From: Streptomyces altiplanensis
GTDB taxonomy: Bacteria; Actinomycetota; Actinomycetes; Streptomycetales; Streptomycetaceae
Direction: 5' to 3'
Assembly: GCA_003719395.1 (NCBI GenBank)
Contig: RHMC01000002.1
Span: forward strand, 107,195 to 171,194
Length of the DNA: 64,000 bases
This document shows positions 26,497-34,424 of the stretch, piece by piece; the first letter of the stretch is position 1; every line of letters begins with the position of its first letter. Below the pieces are notes generated by a model. That model searched no databases, was not told the origin of the DNA, and was given only the letters and a program-made list of their open reading frames with translations. The translations under genes and the position numbers were made by a program.

Positions 26497-26892
26497 CTAC
26501 GGCAGCTCGACCGTCTCTATGCCCGGGTTCATCTTGTGCAGTTCGGCGGGCCGGTCGGTGATGACGGGCCAGCCCGGGCGCCGCAGGGCGAGGTGGGCGG
26601 CGTGGGCGGTGGCGAGGTCGACCTGGGCCATGGTCGCCAGGTCGGCGACGGCCAGGGCCGCAGGCCGGTCGAGGTCGTGGAACTCGAAGACCGGTGCGGC
26701 CAGCGCCAGGTCGACCTGCTCACGGCGGCGGGGCGAGATGTCGTGGCCGATCAGTCCGGCCGCCAGGACCGTCGTGGGGACGTAGAGCACCTGGATCTGC
26801 TCGACCGAGACCACGACCCGGGCCACCATGAAGGGACGGCCGAGGACGAGCTGCCGGATCGCACCGGCGTCGAGGATGTACCCGCCGATCAC
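26497..26892 (-). CDS. PIN-domain toxin (VapC-like)
   Basis: A 131-residue PIN-domain protein, the expected size for a VapC-type endoribonuclease. The first strand carries the catalytic Asp (GGYILDAGAIRQLVLG), a central helix pair contains VLAAGLIGHDIS, and a second acidic group lies in DLATMAQVDLATAHAAHLA, ending VITDRPAELHKMNPGIETV. The GTG at 26892 overlaps the antitoxin stop (26889-26891), so production is coupled to the antitoxin; the open frame runs on to 26958 but that part lies inside the antitoxin gene. The fourth acidic residue is less clear, so nuclease activity is inferred from fold and operon. Confidence 0.75.
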   Translation of the reverse strand: MIGGYILDAGAIRQLVLGRPFMVARVVVSVEQIQVLYVPTTVLAAGLIGHDISPRRREQVDLALAAPVFEFHDLDRPAALAVADLATMAQVDLATAHAAHLALRRPGWPVITDRPAELHKMNPGIETVELP

Positions 26893-27158
26893 GCGGCCGC
26901 GCCCGCGTTGTTGCCGCGCCGGTCCGAGCTCTGGGCCCACTCCAGGGCTCTCGCCCACTCCTTGGGGCTGGCCCGCTCGACCTCGGCGGCCCAGCCCTCG
27001 ATGATGCGCCGGGCGCGCTCCTCGCGTCCCAGGCGCTCTTCGACCGCTTCGGTCACGTACGCCGACACGGACTCGATGCGCTTCTCCTGGGCGAGCTTCC
27101 TCAGCATGGCCGCGCTGTCCGCCGGGATCGTGATGGTGACACGTTCCTTCTCCGTCAT
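26889..27158 (-). CDS. Ribbon-helix-helix antitoxin
   Basis: An 89-residue antitoxin. Residues 5-45 match the CopG/RHH fold: a short strand (RVTITIPADS) then two helices (AAMLRKLAQEKRIESVSAYVTEAVEERLG). The C-terminal half is charged and Trp-containing (IIEGWAAEVERASPKEWARALEWAQ), the likely toxin-binding arm. It dimerises on DNA and should repress its own operon; a perfect 8-bp palindrome overlaps its start codon. Its TGA overlaps the GTG of the downstream PIN toxin, the classic antitoxin-first layout. Intact. Biological role, such as plasmid-like maintenance or stress response, cannot be told. Confidence 0.82.
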   Translation of the reverse strand: MTEKERVTITIPADSAAMLRKLAQEKRIESVSAYVTEAVEERLGREERARRIIEGWAAEVERASPKEWARALEWAQSSDRRGNNAGAAA

Positions 27159-27179
27159 ACGGTCAGCGTACGACCGTAT
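27157..27179. promoter_or_regulatory. Autoregulatory operator candidate of the PIN/RHH module
   Basis: ATACGGTC-N7-GACCGTAT is a perfect 8-bp inverted repeat overlapping the antitoxin ATG (27156-27158). Position over the start is what an RHH autorepressor needs, and there is little room for a leader, so the transcript may begin at or near the ATG. Confidence 0.65.
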
Positions 27180-27233
27180 GCGTCGGCGCGGCAGGGGTCC
27201 GAAAGAGGCATCCCCGGCGGACGGGCCCGGCCC

Positions 27234-27632
27234 TCAGGCCGCCGGCGCCAGTTCGGCGCGGCCGAAAAGGAGGGCGTAACCCCTGGGGAGGAGGGCGGTG
27301 ATGCGCCGGGTGAGGTCGTCCCCCGCGCAGTCCGCGACGACGCCGAGCACGGACCCGACTCCCCAGCGGGCGGCCGGGGGCGTGAGGTCCCCGAGTCTGG
27401 CGGCGACGGCATCGACGAACTGGGGTGCGGTCAGAGCCTGGGCAGCCGGGGTCTGGCGGGCGAGGATGCAGGCGGCTTCCACCGGCAGGCACCGCGTCAG
27501 CGCACGGCGTTCGTCGCCGGTGATGTGCGCGCCCAGCACAGTCAGCACGGTGCGCAGGACGCGCTCCGCCTCGGCGTCGGTGGCGTACCGCCCCGAGACG
27601 CGTACCTGCTGTATGAGTTCGTTCCACCGCAT
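27234..27632 (-). CDS. DUF2267 family protein (first paralogue)
   Basis: A 132-residue soluble helical protein of the DUF2267 family, beginning MRWNELIQQVRVSG. Landmarks are AEAERVLRTVLTVLGAHITGDERRALTRCLP, the LTAPQFVDAVAARLG block, and the end RRITALLPRGYALLFGRAE. Function is unknown, but the family clusters with stress and envelope genes in actinobacteria. The ATG at 27632 is chosen since upstream codons (to 27878) cover the intergenic DNA and the neighbouring gene's end. It is followed, upstream on the same strand, by a paralogue sharing the LLGAHVxGxERxxLxxxLP pattern, so the pair arose by tandem duplication. Confidence 0.8.
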   Translation of the reverse strand: MRWNELIQQVRVSGRYATDAEAERVLRTVLTVLGAHITGDERRALTRCLPVEAACILARQTPAAQALTAPQFVDAVAARLGDLTPPAARWGVGSVLGVVADCAGDDLTRRITALLPRGYALLFGRAELAPAA

Positions 27633-27661
27633 GGCTGTGGCTACCTTCTCTCTGCTTTTTA

Positions 27662-27711
27662 TTCGATGAACACAAGAATCGAAGAGCGCGAATGGCCCTA
27701 ATAGCGCGAAT
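27662..27711. promoter_or_regulatory. AT-rich upstream region of the DUF2267 gene with inverted and direct repeats
   Basis: TTCGAT (27662-27667) pairs with ATCGAA (27678-27683), and GCGCGAAT occurs twice, at 27686-27693 and 27704-27711, 18 bp apart. Together they lie 30-80 bp upstream of the DUF2267 start on the minus strand, where a promoter and operator are expected. Binding factor unknown. Confidence 0.35.
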
Positions 27712-27816
27712 CCGAAACGAATGTCCGTATTCAGAATGCCTCCTCGCCGGGGCCGCAGCACCTTGTGCGCGGTCCCGGCCAGACCGCCGGGCCTGCGCCG
27801 CCGGACGCACCGGTGC

Positions 27817-28212
27817 TCAGGTGACCTCGGGGCGGCCGAAGAGGAGGTCGTAGCCGGGGGGAAGCTGGAGCAGTACACGGCGCATCAGTTCGTCGCCCGC
27901 CGCGTCGGCCACGACGCTGAGGACGGCGCTGACGTCCCACTTGGCGGTCTCTTCCGTGGCCCCCTCGATCCACGCCGCTGTCGCCCGTACGAACCGCTCC
28001 GGCCCGAGTGGTTCGGCGGCCGGGAGCGGATTGAGCAGCAGGAGCGCGCACGTTTCCGGCAGCCGGGCGGCGAGTTCGGCCCGCTCCGAGCCCACGACGT
28101 GCGCACCCAGGAGAGCGATCACCACACGGGTGGCCCGCTCGGCCTCCTGGCGCGAGGGGTACTGGCCCCGCTCCTGGACGGCGGCCAAGAACGCGTCCCA
28201 CTTGATCACCAT
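27817..28212 (-). CDS. DUF2267 family protein (second paralogue)
   Basis: A 131-residue DUF2267 protein, colinear with its neighbour at 27234-27632: MVIKWDAFLAAVQERG corresponds to MRWNELIQQVRVSG, IALLGAHVVGSERAELAARLP to VLGAHITGDERRALTRCLP, and LMRRVLLQLPPGYDLLFGRPE to LTRRITALLPRGYALLFGRAE. Both are intact. It lies between the first paralogue and the Hsp20 gene, all on the minus strand. About 185 bp separate the two paralogues and carry separate upstream signals, so they may be independently controlled. Function unknown. Confidence 0.8.
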   Translation of the reverse strand: MVIKWDAFLAAVQERGQYPSRQEAERATRVVIALLGAHVVGSERAELAARLPETCALLLLNPLPAAEPLGPERFVRATAAWIEGATEETAKWDVSAVLSVVADAAGDELMRRVLLQLPPGYDLLFGRPEVT

Positions 28213-28306
28213 GCCGGCCCTCTCTCGTGCGTGTCGGTGTCGACGTGCACCCGCTCGCGGGGCGGCCCGGGCCGGAGTTCACGGTCCGGGCCCCGCCCCG
28301 CCGGGT

Positions 28307-28732
28307 TCAGCCGCTGATCTGCCTCTGCGAGTTTCCGCCACTGATGGCGATCTTGCGCGGCTTGGCCTGCTCGGCGACCGGAATGGTCAGGCGCAGCACT
28401 CCGGCGTCGTAGGAGGCGTCGATGCGCTCGGTGTCCAGCGTCTCACCGAGGAACATCTGACGACTGAAGGAACCCGTCGGCCGTTCCGTGATCAGGACTT
28501 CCGCGTCTTCGCCCGCGTGGGAGCGGCGCTCGGCCTTCACGGTCAGCACGTTCCGTTCGACGTCCAGGTCGATCGAATCGGGGTCCACCCCGGGCAGGTC
28601 CATTTCGACGACGAAGGTGTCACCTTCCCGGAAGGCGTCCATCGGCATGGCCGTCGGCTGCGCAGCGGTGCCCATCAACTGCTGGGTCAGCCGGTCGAGC
28701 TCACGGAAGGGGTCGGTCCGCATGAGCATCAT
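28307..28732 (-). CDS. Hsp20/alpha-crystallin small heat-shock protein
   Basis: A 141-residue ATP-independent holdase. A short N-terminal arm ([21 protein letters not shown]) precedes the alpha-crystallin domain from about residue 30: [35 protein letters not shown], the loop [15 protein letters not shown]-type [13 protein letters not shown], and the signature [14 protein letters not shown]. The C-terminus has no clear I-x-I motif beyond KIAISG. AGGAGTG precedes the first ATG; a second ATG follows directly. A SigA-type promoter with ideal spacing lies just upstream. Length and order are those of Streptomyces Hsp18. No RheA gene or obvious RheA operator is visible. Confidence 0.92.
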   Translation of the reverse strand: MMLMRTDPFRELDRLTQQLMGTAAQPTAMPMDAFREGDTFVVEMDLPGVDPDSIDLDVERNVLTVKAERRSHAGEDAEVLITERPTGSFSRQMFLGETLDTERIDASYDAGVLRLTIPVAEQAKPRKIAISGGNSQRQISG

Positions 28733-28777
28733 CGGTCACTCCTTTCCCGGATACGGGATGCACATGGCGACACCACC

Positions 28778-28806
28778 TATATAACTCCCAGCAGCAAAGT
28801 TGACAA
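28778..28806 (-). promoter_or_regulatory. Vegetative-type promoter of the Hsp20 gene (TTGTCA-N17-TATATA)
   Basis: On the minus strand TTGTCA (28806-28801) and TATATA (28783-28778) are separated by exactly 17 bp, 46 bp before the Hsp20 ATG. This is close to the HrdB consensus and stands out as AT-rich in GC-rich surroundings. Confidence 0.7.
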
Positions 28807-28860
28807 GCCCCCGCTCAATCCCGGCGTGGTCGGTTTTCGGCGTACGGCCGGAGACACGAC

Positions 28861-28895
28861 GACGGCTCTGGCGCCGGGCGGGCGCCAGAGCCGTC
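28861..28895 (-). terminator. Perfect 15-bp stem hairpin after the SRPBCC gene
   Basis: GACGGCTCTGGCGCC pairs perfectly with GGCGCCAGAGCCGTC around a 5-nt GGGCG loop. It lies 45 bp downstream of the SRPBCC stop (28940, minus strand) and upstream of the Hsp20 promoter, so it would isolate the two units. Confidence 0.75.
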
Positions 28896-28939
28896 ACCGT
28901 GCGGTGACCTGCGGGAGTCCTGAAGAGTTCGGGCGGCGG

Positions 28940-29401
28940 TCAGCCGCCGGGCGTGATACGGCCGCGCCAGGCGCCGGTCTCGCCGCCCTTGTGCTCGATG
29001 TAGTCCTTGAAGCGACGCATGTCGCCCTTGACGCGCCGGTCGATCATCCCCGTCATGTCGGCGGCCTTCTCCGCGGCCCCGCTCGTCTCGACGTCCATCA
29101 CGAGCTCGACCCGGGTGTGCGTGTCGTCGAGGCGCTCGAACCTGACCAGGCCCTTCTGCTTCGTGTCACCACTCGTCGTACGCCAGGCGATCCGGTCGTC
29201 CGGGAGCTGGTCGATGATCTCGGTGTCGAACTCCCGCTCGACTCCCCCGATCTTCGTGGTCCAGTGGTTGTGGCGGTCGTCGATCTGCCTGACTTCCTCC
29301 ACCCCCTCCATGAAGTTCGGGAACTCCTCGAACTGCGTCCACTGGTTGTAGGCGGTGCGAACGGGGACCTCGACCTCTACCGTCTCCTTCACCGTGCTCA
29401 T
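28940..29401 (-). CDS. SRPBCC family protein (polyketide cyclase/dehydrase-like)
   Basis: A 153-residue helix-grip protein of the CoxG/START-like kind. It begins MSTVKETVEVEVPVRTAYNQWTQFEEFPNFMEGV, the conserved first strand and helix pair, continues HWTTKIGGVEREFDTEI and IAWRTTSGDTKQKGLVRFERL, and ends with a helix plus RFKDYIEHKGGETGAWRG. Such proteins occur with stress genes and often respond to cell-envelope stress. The ATG at 29401 has GAGGAGG upstream. A perfect SigB-type promoter match lies 67 bp before it, and a strong hairpin follows. Intact. Ligand unknown. Confidence 0.85.
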   Translation of the reverse strand: MSTVKETVEVEVPVRTAYNQWTQFEEFPNFMEGVEEVRQIDDRHNHWTTKIGGVEREFDTEIIDQLPDDRIAWRTTSGDTKQKGLVRFERLDDTHTRVELVMDVETSGAAEKAADMTGMIDRRVKGDMRRFKDYIEHKGGETGAWRGRITPGG

Positions 29402-29467
29402 CTGCGCCTCCTCTTCGGTGACGCGCGGCAGCGTGCCCGCCGCGCGGATCTTGGCACGTCGCATCGG

Positions 29468-29492
29468 GTACCCGGTGATCGCCCGCCTAGTC
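29468..29492 (-). promoter_or_regulatory. SigB-type promoter (GACT-N15-GGGTAC)
   Basis: The minus strand reads GACT (29492-29489), 15 bp, then GGGTAC (29473-29468), an exact match to the Streptomyces SigB-like consensus GNNT-N14-16-GGGTAY. It lies 67 bp upstream of the SRPBCC start. Context of stress genes on both sides supports it. Confidence 0.6.
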
Positions 29493-29596
29493 GGGGGTGT
29501 GGAGGAAGAGTCGCTGTTTTCCTCCACGAGGCCGTACTCGGAGGCCACACCCGGAGGCCGCACCCGCCCGGGGGTCATGCTCCACGGACCGGACGG

Positions 29597-30826
29597 TCAG
29601 AGCTCCTCGGACCGTTCGTCCGACCGGCCGACGCGCATCCTGCCCCGGAACCTGGCCACCAGCGGGTACTTCTCCCGCTGCTCACGGGACTGCCGGTCCA
29701 GCTCCTCCACCAGCCTCATCGAGCGTTTCTCCACGTCCAGCTCGTCCAGGATCCGGTCGACCTCGGCCAGCAGCGCTCCGTGCAGCTGCCACTGGCGCGG
29801 ATGTTCCCGTACGCCGGCGAGGAGCATGTGCGCGACGATCTCGCGGCTGTCGCGGCTGGCCGCGAGCTCCTTCACCAGCCGTTCCTCCGCCTCCTCCGCG
29901 TTGACGGTGACCTGCGTGGTGATCAGTACGGCGAAACTCTCGACCGCGCTGGCCATGTGCGTGAACAGTTCCCGCAGGGCGTCGGCGATGTCCGGGGGAA
30001 AGAGCGACTCTTCCGTCCGCGCCTTGGCGAGATCGGTCATCGTGCGGCACACCGTACGGAGCACCACCGCGCAGATCTCCAGGGTGTCCAGACCGGTGCG
30101 CAGCACGACGCGAAAGAGGAGGCCCTCCTTGACGCGGGGATTGAGCCGGAGACTGTCCTCCGCCTGCCGCAGGGACGCGTCCACCTCGACGATGTCGTGG
30201 TCCAGCCGGCGCGCCTCGTGCAGCAGGGCGGCGGCCTCCGCCACGGGAGTGTGGCCGCACACCTCGTCGCCGAGGCACATCAGCAGCCCGTGCATACGGC
30301 CCGCGAGACCTTCGATGGCCGCGCTGGCGGGCTGCACCCACACCGGTGGCACGAACAGGATGTTGAAAAGCAGTCCGACGGCCGCCCCGATCAGTGTCTC
30401 CAGCACCCGGTCCCAGGCCGATTCGGCGACCCTCGTGGTGACGCCCAGCACCAGCATGGCGCTGATCGCCACCTCGGGGACGAACTCACCGGCCCGTACG
30501 AAACGGCCGATCACCAGTGAGGCGAGGATGATCAGTCCCAGGCTCCACCAGGACAGACCCACCAAGGAACTGAAGCCGATGGCGATGACCACGCCCACCA
30601 CCACCGAGTTCACTCGGCGCATGCTGGTGGTGAGGGTCGCGTACAGGGTGACCTGGACGACGAGCAGCGCGGTCAGCGGCGCGGTCAGCGGCGCCGGTTC
30701 GCTGCTCAGCATCAGGGCGACGACGTAGGAGATCACTGCGGCTACGGTGGACCGGACCGTCTGCACGACCACGGGTTCTTTGTGCCGCCGGACGAGATTC
30801 AGCAAAGGGTCGGTAACTTCAGGCAC
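29597..30826 (-). CDS. FUSC/aromatic-acid-exporter-like membrane protein
   Basis: A 409-residue protein of the FUSC (fusaric acid resistance, YqjA/DUF939-like) type. The N-terminal half has six hydrophobic segments (VVQTVRSTVAAVISYVVALML, PLTALLVVQVTLYATLT, VNSVVVGVVIAIGFSSLVG, LGLIILASLVIGRFV, VAISAMLVLGVTT, LIGAAVGLLFNILFVPP). The C-terminal half is soluble and helical (EARRLDHDIVEVDASLRQAEDSLRL, VDRILDELDVEKRSMRLVEEL). Members are thought to export aromatic acids or envelope components. The GTG at 30826 is chosen over the ATG at 30865 because GAGG lies 6 nt upstream. Intact. Substrate unknown. Confidence 0.8.
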   Translation of the reverse strand: MPEVTDPLLNLVRRHKEPVVVQTVRSTVAAVISYVVALMLSSEPAPLTAPLTALLVVQVTLYATLTTSMRRVNSVVVGVVIAIGFSSLVGLSWWSLGLIILASLVIGRFVRAGEFVPEVAISAMLVLGVTTRVAESAWDRVLETLIGAAVGLLFNILFVPPVWVQPASAAIEGLAGRMHGLLMCLGDEVCGHTPVAEAAALLHEARRLDHDIVEVDASLRQAEDSLRLNPRVKEGLLFRVVLRTGLDTLEICAVVLRTVCRTMTDLAKARTEESLFPPDIADALRELFTHMASAVESFAVLITTQVTVNAEEAEERLVKELAASRDSREIVAHMLLAGVREHPRQWQLHGALLAEVDRILDELDVEKRSMRLVEELDRQSREQREKYPLVARFRGRMRVGRSDERSEEL

Positions 30827-30955
30827 TCTTAGCCTCTTCCCCGTCTTTGCCACCACAGGCCACATCAGTGGTCACTCACACGTGCGCTCGCCCTGCCCGG
30901 GAGCGGGAACGACAGCGCTCCGCCCCTCGAACGGGCGGAGCCGGCCGGCGTGAGC

Positions 30956-31465
30956 TCAGTCGTCGAGGCTGATGCGCAGCTTGGCGTAGTCGTCGTCGAT
31001 GACGACCTCGGCCTGCCCCTCGGCCTCCGCGTACGTGCCGGTGCCGCCGGTGACCGCCGCGTCGCCGCCGTACGGGCCGGGGCCGAACATGTCCATGCTG
31101 CCGCTCAGGGTGATGCTGCCGTGGTCGGTACGCAGCACGCTCTGGCACTGTGCGACGACACCGTGGGGCGTCACTTCGACAGCGCTGCAGTGGGTCGTGG
31201 TGTCACCGATCCGCTTGCCGGGCTTGCCCGTCTTGAACTCGTACAGGTGCGCGTAAACGGTCCAGTCGGAACCCTCGCGTACCGAGCTCGGCATGGTGTC
31301 CGAGTGCTTGTGCGCCAGCCAGTTGAGCACCTTGGCCTTGGCCGCGGTCTCGGGCAGGGGGGCCGGTGCCGCCTGGGCGGTGAAGGCGAGGGCACCGGTG
31401 GCGGCCATCGCCATGGCGGCGGTGGTCACGACGGCGGACAGCTGCCGGGCACGGGAGCGGAGCAT
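30956..31465 (-). CDS. Secreted allene-oxide-cyclase-like barrel protein
   Basis: A 169-residue protein with a clear Sec signal peptide (MLRSRARQLSAVVTTAAMAMAATGALAFTAQAAPA written in part: charged start, hydrophobic core, AQA cleavage). The mature part resembles the dirigent/allene oxide cyclase barrel: LYEFKTGKPGKRIGDTTTHC, VVAQCQSVLR, GSITLSGSMDMFGPG and GGDAAVTGGTGTYAEAEGQAEV, the last being the usual G-x-G-T-G-x-Y/F signature. Two Cys could form a disulfide outside the cell. Function in bacteria is unknown; it may bind or shape a secreted small molecule. The ATG at 31465 is unambiguous. Confidence 0.78.
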   Translation of the reverse strand: MLRSRARQLSAVVTTAAMAMAATGALAFTAQAAPAPLPETAAKAKVLNWLAHKHSDTMPSSVREGSDWTVYAHLYEFKTGKPGKRIGDTTTHCSAVEVTPHGVVAQCQSVLRTDHGSITLSGSMDMFGPGPYGGDAAVTGGTGTYAEAEGQAEVVIDDDYAKLRISLDD

Positions 31466-31693
31466 GGAACCTCCAGAAGGACGAGAGTGGGATCGCCCGG
31501 CTCCATGGAGGCGACGGGCGAAAGCGAGCCCACCTCAACGCGCTGAAACCGCTTCGGGCGATCGCCACGAGCGAAGAGTCACCCGCCTGGTTGCGCGCCT
31601 TCACCCCTTCGGCCTTCGGGAGGCCCTCCTCACCGGGCGGCCGCGGCGCTCCGTCAGGCGTCCGGACGGGCCCGCGTCCGCAGCGCCCAGGAA

Positions 31694-31716
31694 CTGCCGG
31701 GGCAGTTGCCCGGCAG
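31694..31716 (-). terminator. Hairpin CTGCCGGG-N7-CCCGGCAG downstream of the epimerase
   Basis: A perfect 8-bp stem with a 7-nt loop lies 100 bp past the epimerase stop (31816, minus). It probably ends the transporter/epimerase transcript. The rest of 31466-31815 holds no gene that I can support. Confidence 0.5.
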
Positions 31717-31815
31717 CGGCGGGAAGCGGTGTCCCTTCACGCCCGTGTTCCAGTTCTGCGACGCTGTCCGGCCGGCCCGCGACTCGTTGCCGGCGTCCCC
31801 GGGGACGGGCGCGTG

Positions 31816-32654
31816 TCACCGGGACGGGGCGGCCGCCTCGACGGCGGTGTGGCACCGCTCGACCACCGGCCGCGGATCGCGTGCGTAACTACCGTCACCG
31901 AAGAGCGCGAAGGTCATGTACCCGCCGTACCGCCGGCGGTCGAGGGCGGCCAGGTACTCGGCCAGGGGCAGCTCCCCGTCGCCCCACGCCAGGTGCCCGC
32001 GGGGCGGCCGTCGATGAGGTGGACGTGCCGGATGCGGTCGCCGAGCGCGTCGAAGGCGTCGTCCACGGTCTCCCCGGCGACAGCCATGGCGACCGTGTCG
32101 AGCACGGCGCCGAGGTTCGCCGCGCCGATCTCGTCGGTCATCGCCGCGAGGGTGCGGTAGTCGTTGACGAGGTTCGACTCCACGCGCTGGAGCGGTTCGA
32201 GTACGCACCCCACCCCCAGGGTGTCTGCGTAGGCGGCGATGTCGCCGACCGCTTCGACGGAGCGGCGCCACGCGGCGTCCGCCGGTTCGCTCTCGTCACC
32301 GCGCCCGGGGGTCACCAGGAGCAGTTCCGCACCGAGTTCCGCGCACAGCTGCGCCGCGCGGCGGAACATGCGGATGCTCTCGGTGCGCAGCCAGGGGACC
32401 GGCGAGGCCACGTTGACCGGGTACATCACCTGCTCGGGGGTGAGGCAGTGCGTCTGAAGGCCGCGTGCCGCGGCGAGGCGCCGGACGCTCCGCGCGTCGG
32501 CGTCGGTCAGCCGCGGGATGTGGAAGTGGGGCGCGATGCCCCACAGTTCGAGCTTCTCACGGCCGAGGTCGGCCATGTCGTCGAGAAACCGCTCGAACGG
32601 CAGGTGCTGGTAGGCGAAGTTGGTTCCGGTGATCTGCCGGGTGGAGAGGGCCAT
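31816..32654 (-). pseudogene. Sugar phosphate isomerase/epimerase (FrlC-like TIM barrel), one frame break
   Basis: An AP-endonuclease-2-type TIM barrel of about 279 codons. Landmarks are NFAYQHLPFERFLDDMADLG, KLELWGIAPHFH, LLLVTPGRG, VGCVLEPLQRVESNLVND, NLGAVLDTVAMAVAGE and RIRHVHLIDG, with metal-ligand Glu, Asp, His in EPL, VLDT and HVHL. The frame changes near 31990, after DGRPAGT, and the tail (LAWGDGELPLAEYLAALDRRRYGGY) stops at 31816. In the Amadori-compound context its closest functional model is FrlC, the fructoselysine 3-epimerase. It is the last gene of the importer operon. Confidence 0.72.
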
Positions 32655-32681
32655 GGGGGCTCCTTCGTAACTGGCGCGCGG

Positions 32682-33517
32682 TCACTTTCCGATGCCGTCG
32701 GCGAGGCCCTTGACGATGTAGCGCTGCCCGAAGAAGAAGAGCAGCACCACCGGTACCGCCGCGATCGCCATGCCGGCGAAGACGACGGGGAAGTCGGTGC
32801 CGTGCTTGCTCATCAGGCTCGTCAGGCCCACCGGAAGGGTCTGTACGTCGCTGCCGTTGGTGAAGACCATGGCGAAGAGGTACTCGTTCCAGGCGAAGAG
32901 GACGTGCAGCAGCACCGTGGAGGTGATGACCGGCTTGCACATCGGCAGGATGATCCGCCAGAACGCGGTCCAGCGGCCGGCGCCGTCGATCTCGGCAGCC
33001 TCGTCGACCTCGCGCGGCAGGTCGATCATGTAGGCACGGATCAGGAAGGTCGTGAAGGGGACGCGGAAGGCCGTGTACAGGATGAGCAGTGCCCAGAAGC
33101 TGTTGTAGAGGCCCATCGCCTGGAACATCCGCACCAGGGGCACGAGCGCCACGGTCGGGGTGAGCATGAGCCCGCCGAGGACGACGGCGGTGAGCACCTT
33201 GTTGAGCGGGATGTTCACGCGGGTGAGTCCGTACGCCGCCCAGGCGCTGATGAACACGTCGCGACCGTGGAGACCACCGTGACCAGCACACTGGCCATGA
33301 GGTAGTCGCTCACCCCGCGGTTCCACGCCTTCTGGTAGTTAGCGAAACTCCAGTCGACGGGGAGCGCGAACGGGTCGTCGAAGAGTTCGGCGTTGGTCTT
33401 GAACCCGTTGAGCACCATCCACAGCAGCGGGTAGAGCACGACCACTGCGAGGCCGAGCAGGAAGGCCCACATGAAGATGCGCGCGATCGCGCCGAGGAAG
33501 CCGAGGCGGCTCACCAT
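32682..33517 (-). pseudogene. Carbohydrate ABC transporter permease, MalG type, one frame break
   Basis: An inner-membrane permease of about 278 codons with six helices. The N-terminal piece is MVSRLGFLGAIARIFMWAFLLGLAVVVLYPLLWM and the rest (YGLTRVNIPLNK, LTPTVALVPLVRMF, FRVPFTTFLIRAYM) continues after a break near 33260. The EAA loop that docks the ATPase reads EAAEIDGAGRWTAFWRIILP. It overlaps the MalF-type gene by 7 bp. No ATPase gene is present in the locus, so a shared multitask ATPase such as MsiK is expected. Role: import of the sugar compound captured by the lipoprotein at 34425. Confidence 0.82.
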
Positions 33518-34404
33518 TCCACCCTTCTCTTACGGGTGATCCACAGCTGCGCCACGGCGAGGGCGAGGGTGATCACGAAGATCACCGTGCCGATCGCCGC
33601 CGCGTAGCCGAAGTCGTTGCGTACGAAACCGTTGCGGTACAGCCAAGTGCCGAGCACCTGGGTCGAGTTGTTGGGGCCGCCGCTGGTCATCACCATGACC
33701 TCGTTGAACACCTGGAACGCGCCCGAGACGGTCACCATCATCATGAGTCCGGTCATCTCGCGCACCAGCGGGAGCGTGACGTGGAAGAAGCGGCGGACCG
33801 GCCCGACGCCGTCGAGAGAGGCCGCCTCGTACAGCTCGGAGGGGATGCGCTGGATCGCGATGGCGAACAGCAGGGTGCAGTACCCGAAACCCTGCCACTG
33901 GCTCATCGCGATGACGGCGAACATCGCGGTGCTTTCCTGTCCCAGCCACGCCTGGCCGAACCGGCCGAGTCCCACCGCTTCGAGCACGTGGTTGAGCAGC
34001 CCCAGCCTGGGCTCGTAGACGAAGTAGAAGAGCAGGCCCGCGACGGTGAGGGAGATCGCCGAGGGGATGAAGTAGACCGCCCGGAGAACACGTGCCCAGC
34101 GAGGGCTGCGGATGCTTTCGACGAGTGCGGCGAGCAGCAGGGCGCCGCACACCTGGAACACGATCGACAGCACCGCGTACCAGAGGTTGTTGGCGAACGA
34201 CGACCAGAAGACCGGGTCGTCGAACAGTTCGCGGTAGTTCTCCAGGCCGACGTACTCCTGGCTTCCGCTGTAGATGTCCCACGTCAGCGTGGAGAACCCG
34301 AAGTTCTGCACGAGCGGCAGGTAGACGAACACCCCGAGCAGGACGAGGGCCGGAATGACCCAGGCCAGCCCGAGCGCTCTTCGGTACATGGTGCGCACCG
34401 GCAT
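33511..34404 (-). CDS. Carbohydrate ABC transporter permease, MalF type
   Basis: An intact 297-residue permease, six helices, starting MPVRTMYRRALGLAWVIPALVLLGVFVYLP. A long periplasmic loop (SGSQEYVGLENYRELFDDPVFW) is typical of the MalF/UgpA group. The EAA loop is EAASLDGVGPVRRFFHVTLPL, and SGGPNNSTQVLGTWLYRNGF before the last helix is another hallmark. It pairs with the MalG-type permease downstream, overlapping its start. The binding-protein gene lies 20 bp upstream. The ATG at 34404 is preferred to the long opening on family alignment. Confidence 0.9.
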   Translation of the reverse strand: MPVRTMYRRALGLAWVIPALVLLGVFVYLPLVQNFGFSTLTWDIYSGSQEYVGLENYRELFDDPVFWSSFANNLWYAVLSIVFQVCGALLLAALVESIRSPRWARVLRAVYFIPSAISLTVAGLLFYFVYEPRLGLLNHVLEAVGLGRFGQAWLGQESTAMFAVIAMSQWQGFGYCTLLFAIAIQRIPSELYEAASLDGVGPVRRFFHVTLPLVREMTGLMMMVTVSGAFQVFNEVMVMTSGGPNNSTQVLGTWLYRNGFVRNDFGYAAAIGTVIFVITLALAVAQLWITRKRRVEW

Positions 34405-34424
34405 GTCTCCCTTCGGCCGTGCGG

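Noticed and set aside
27941..30520. 859-residue plus-strand frame
   Set aside because: It is antisense to DUF2267, Hsp20, SRPBCC and FUSC genes, all of which are clearly real on the minus strand.
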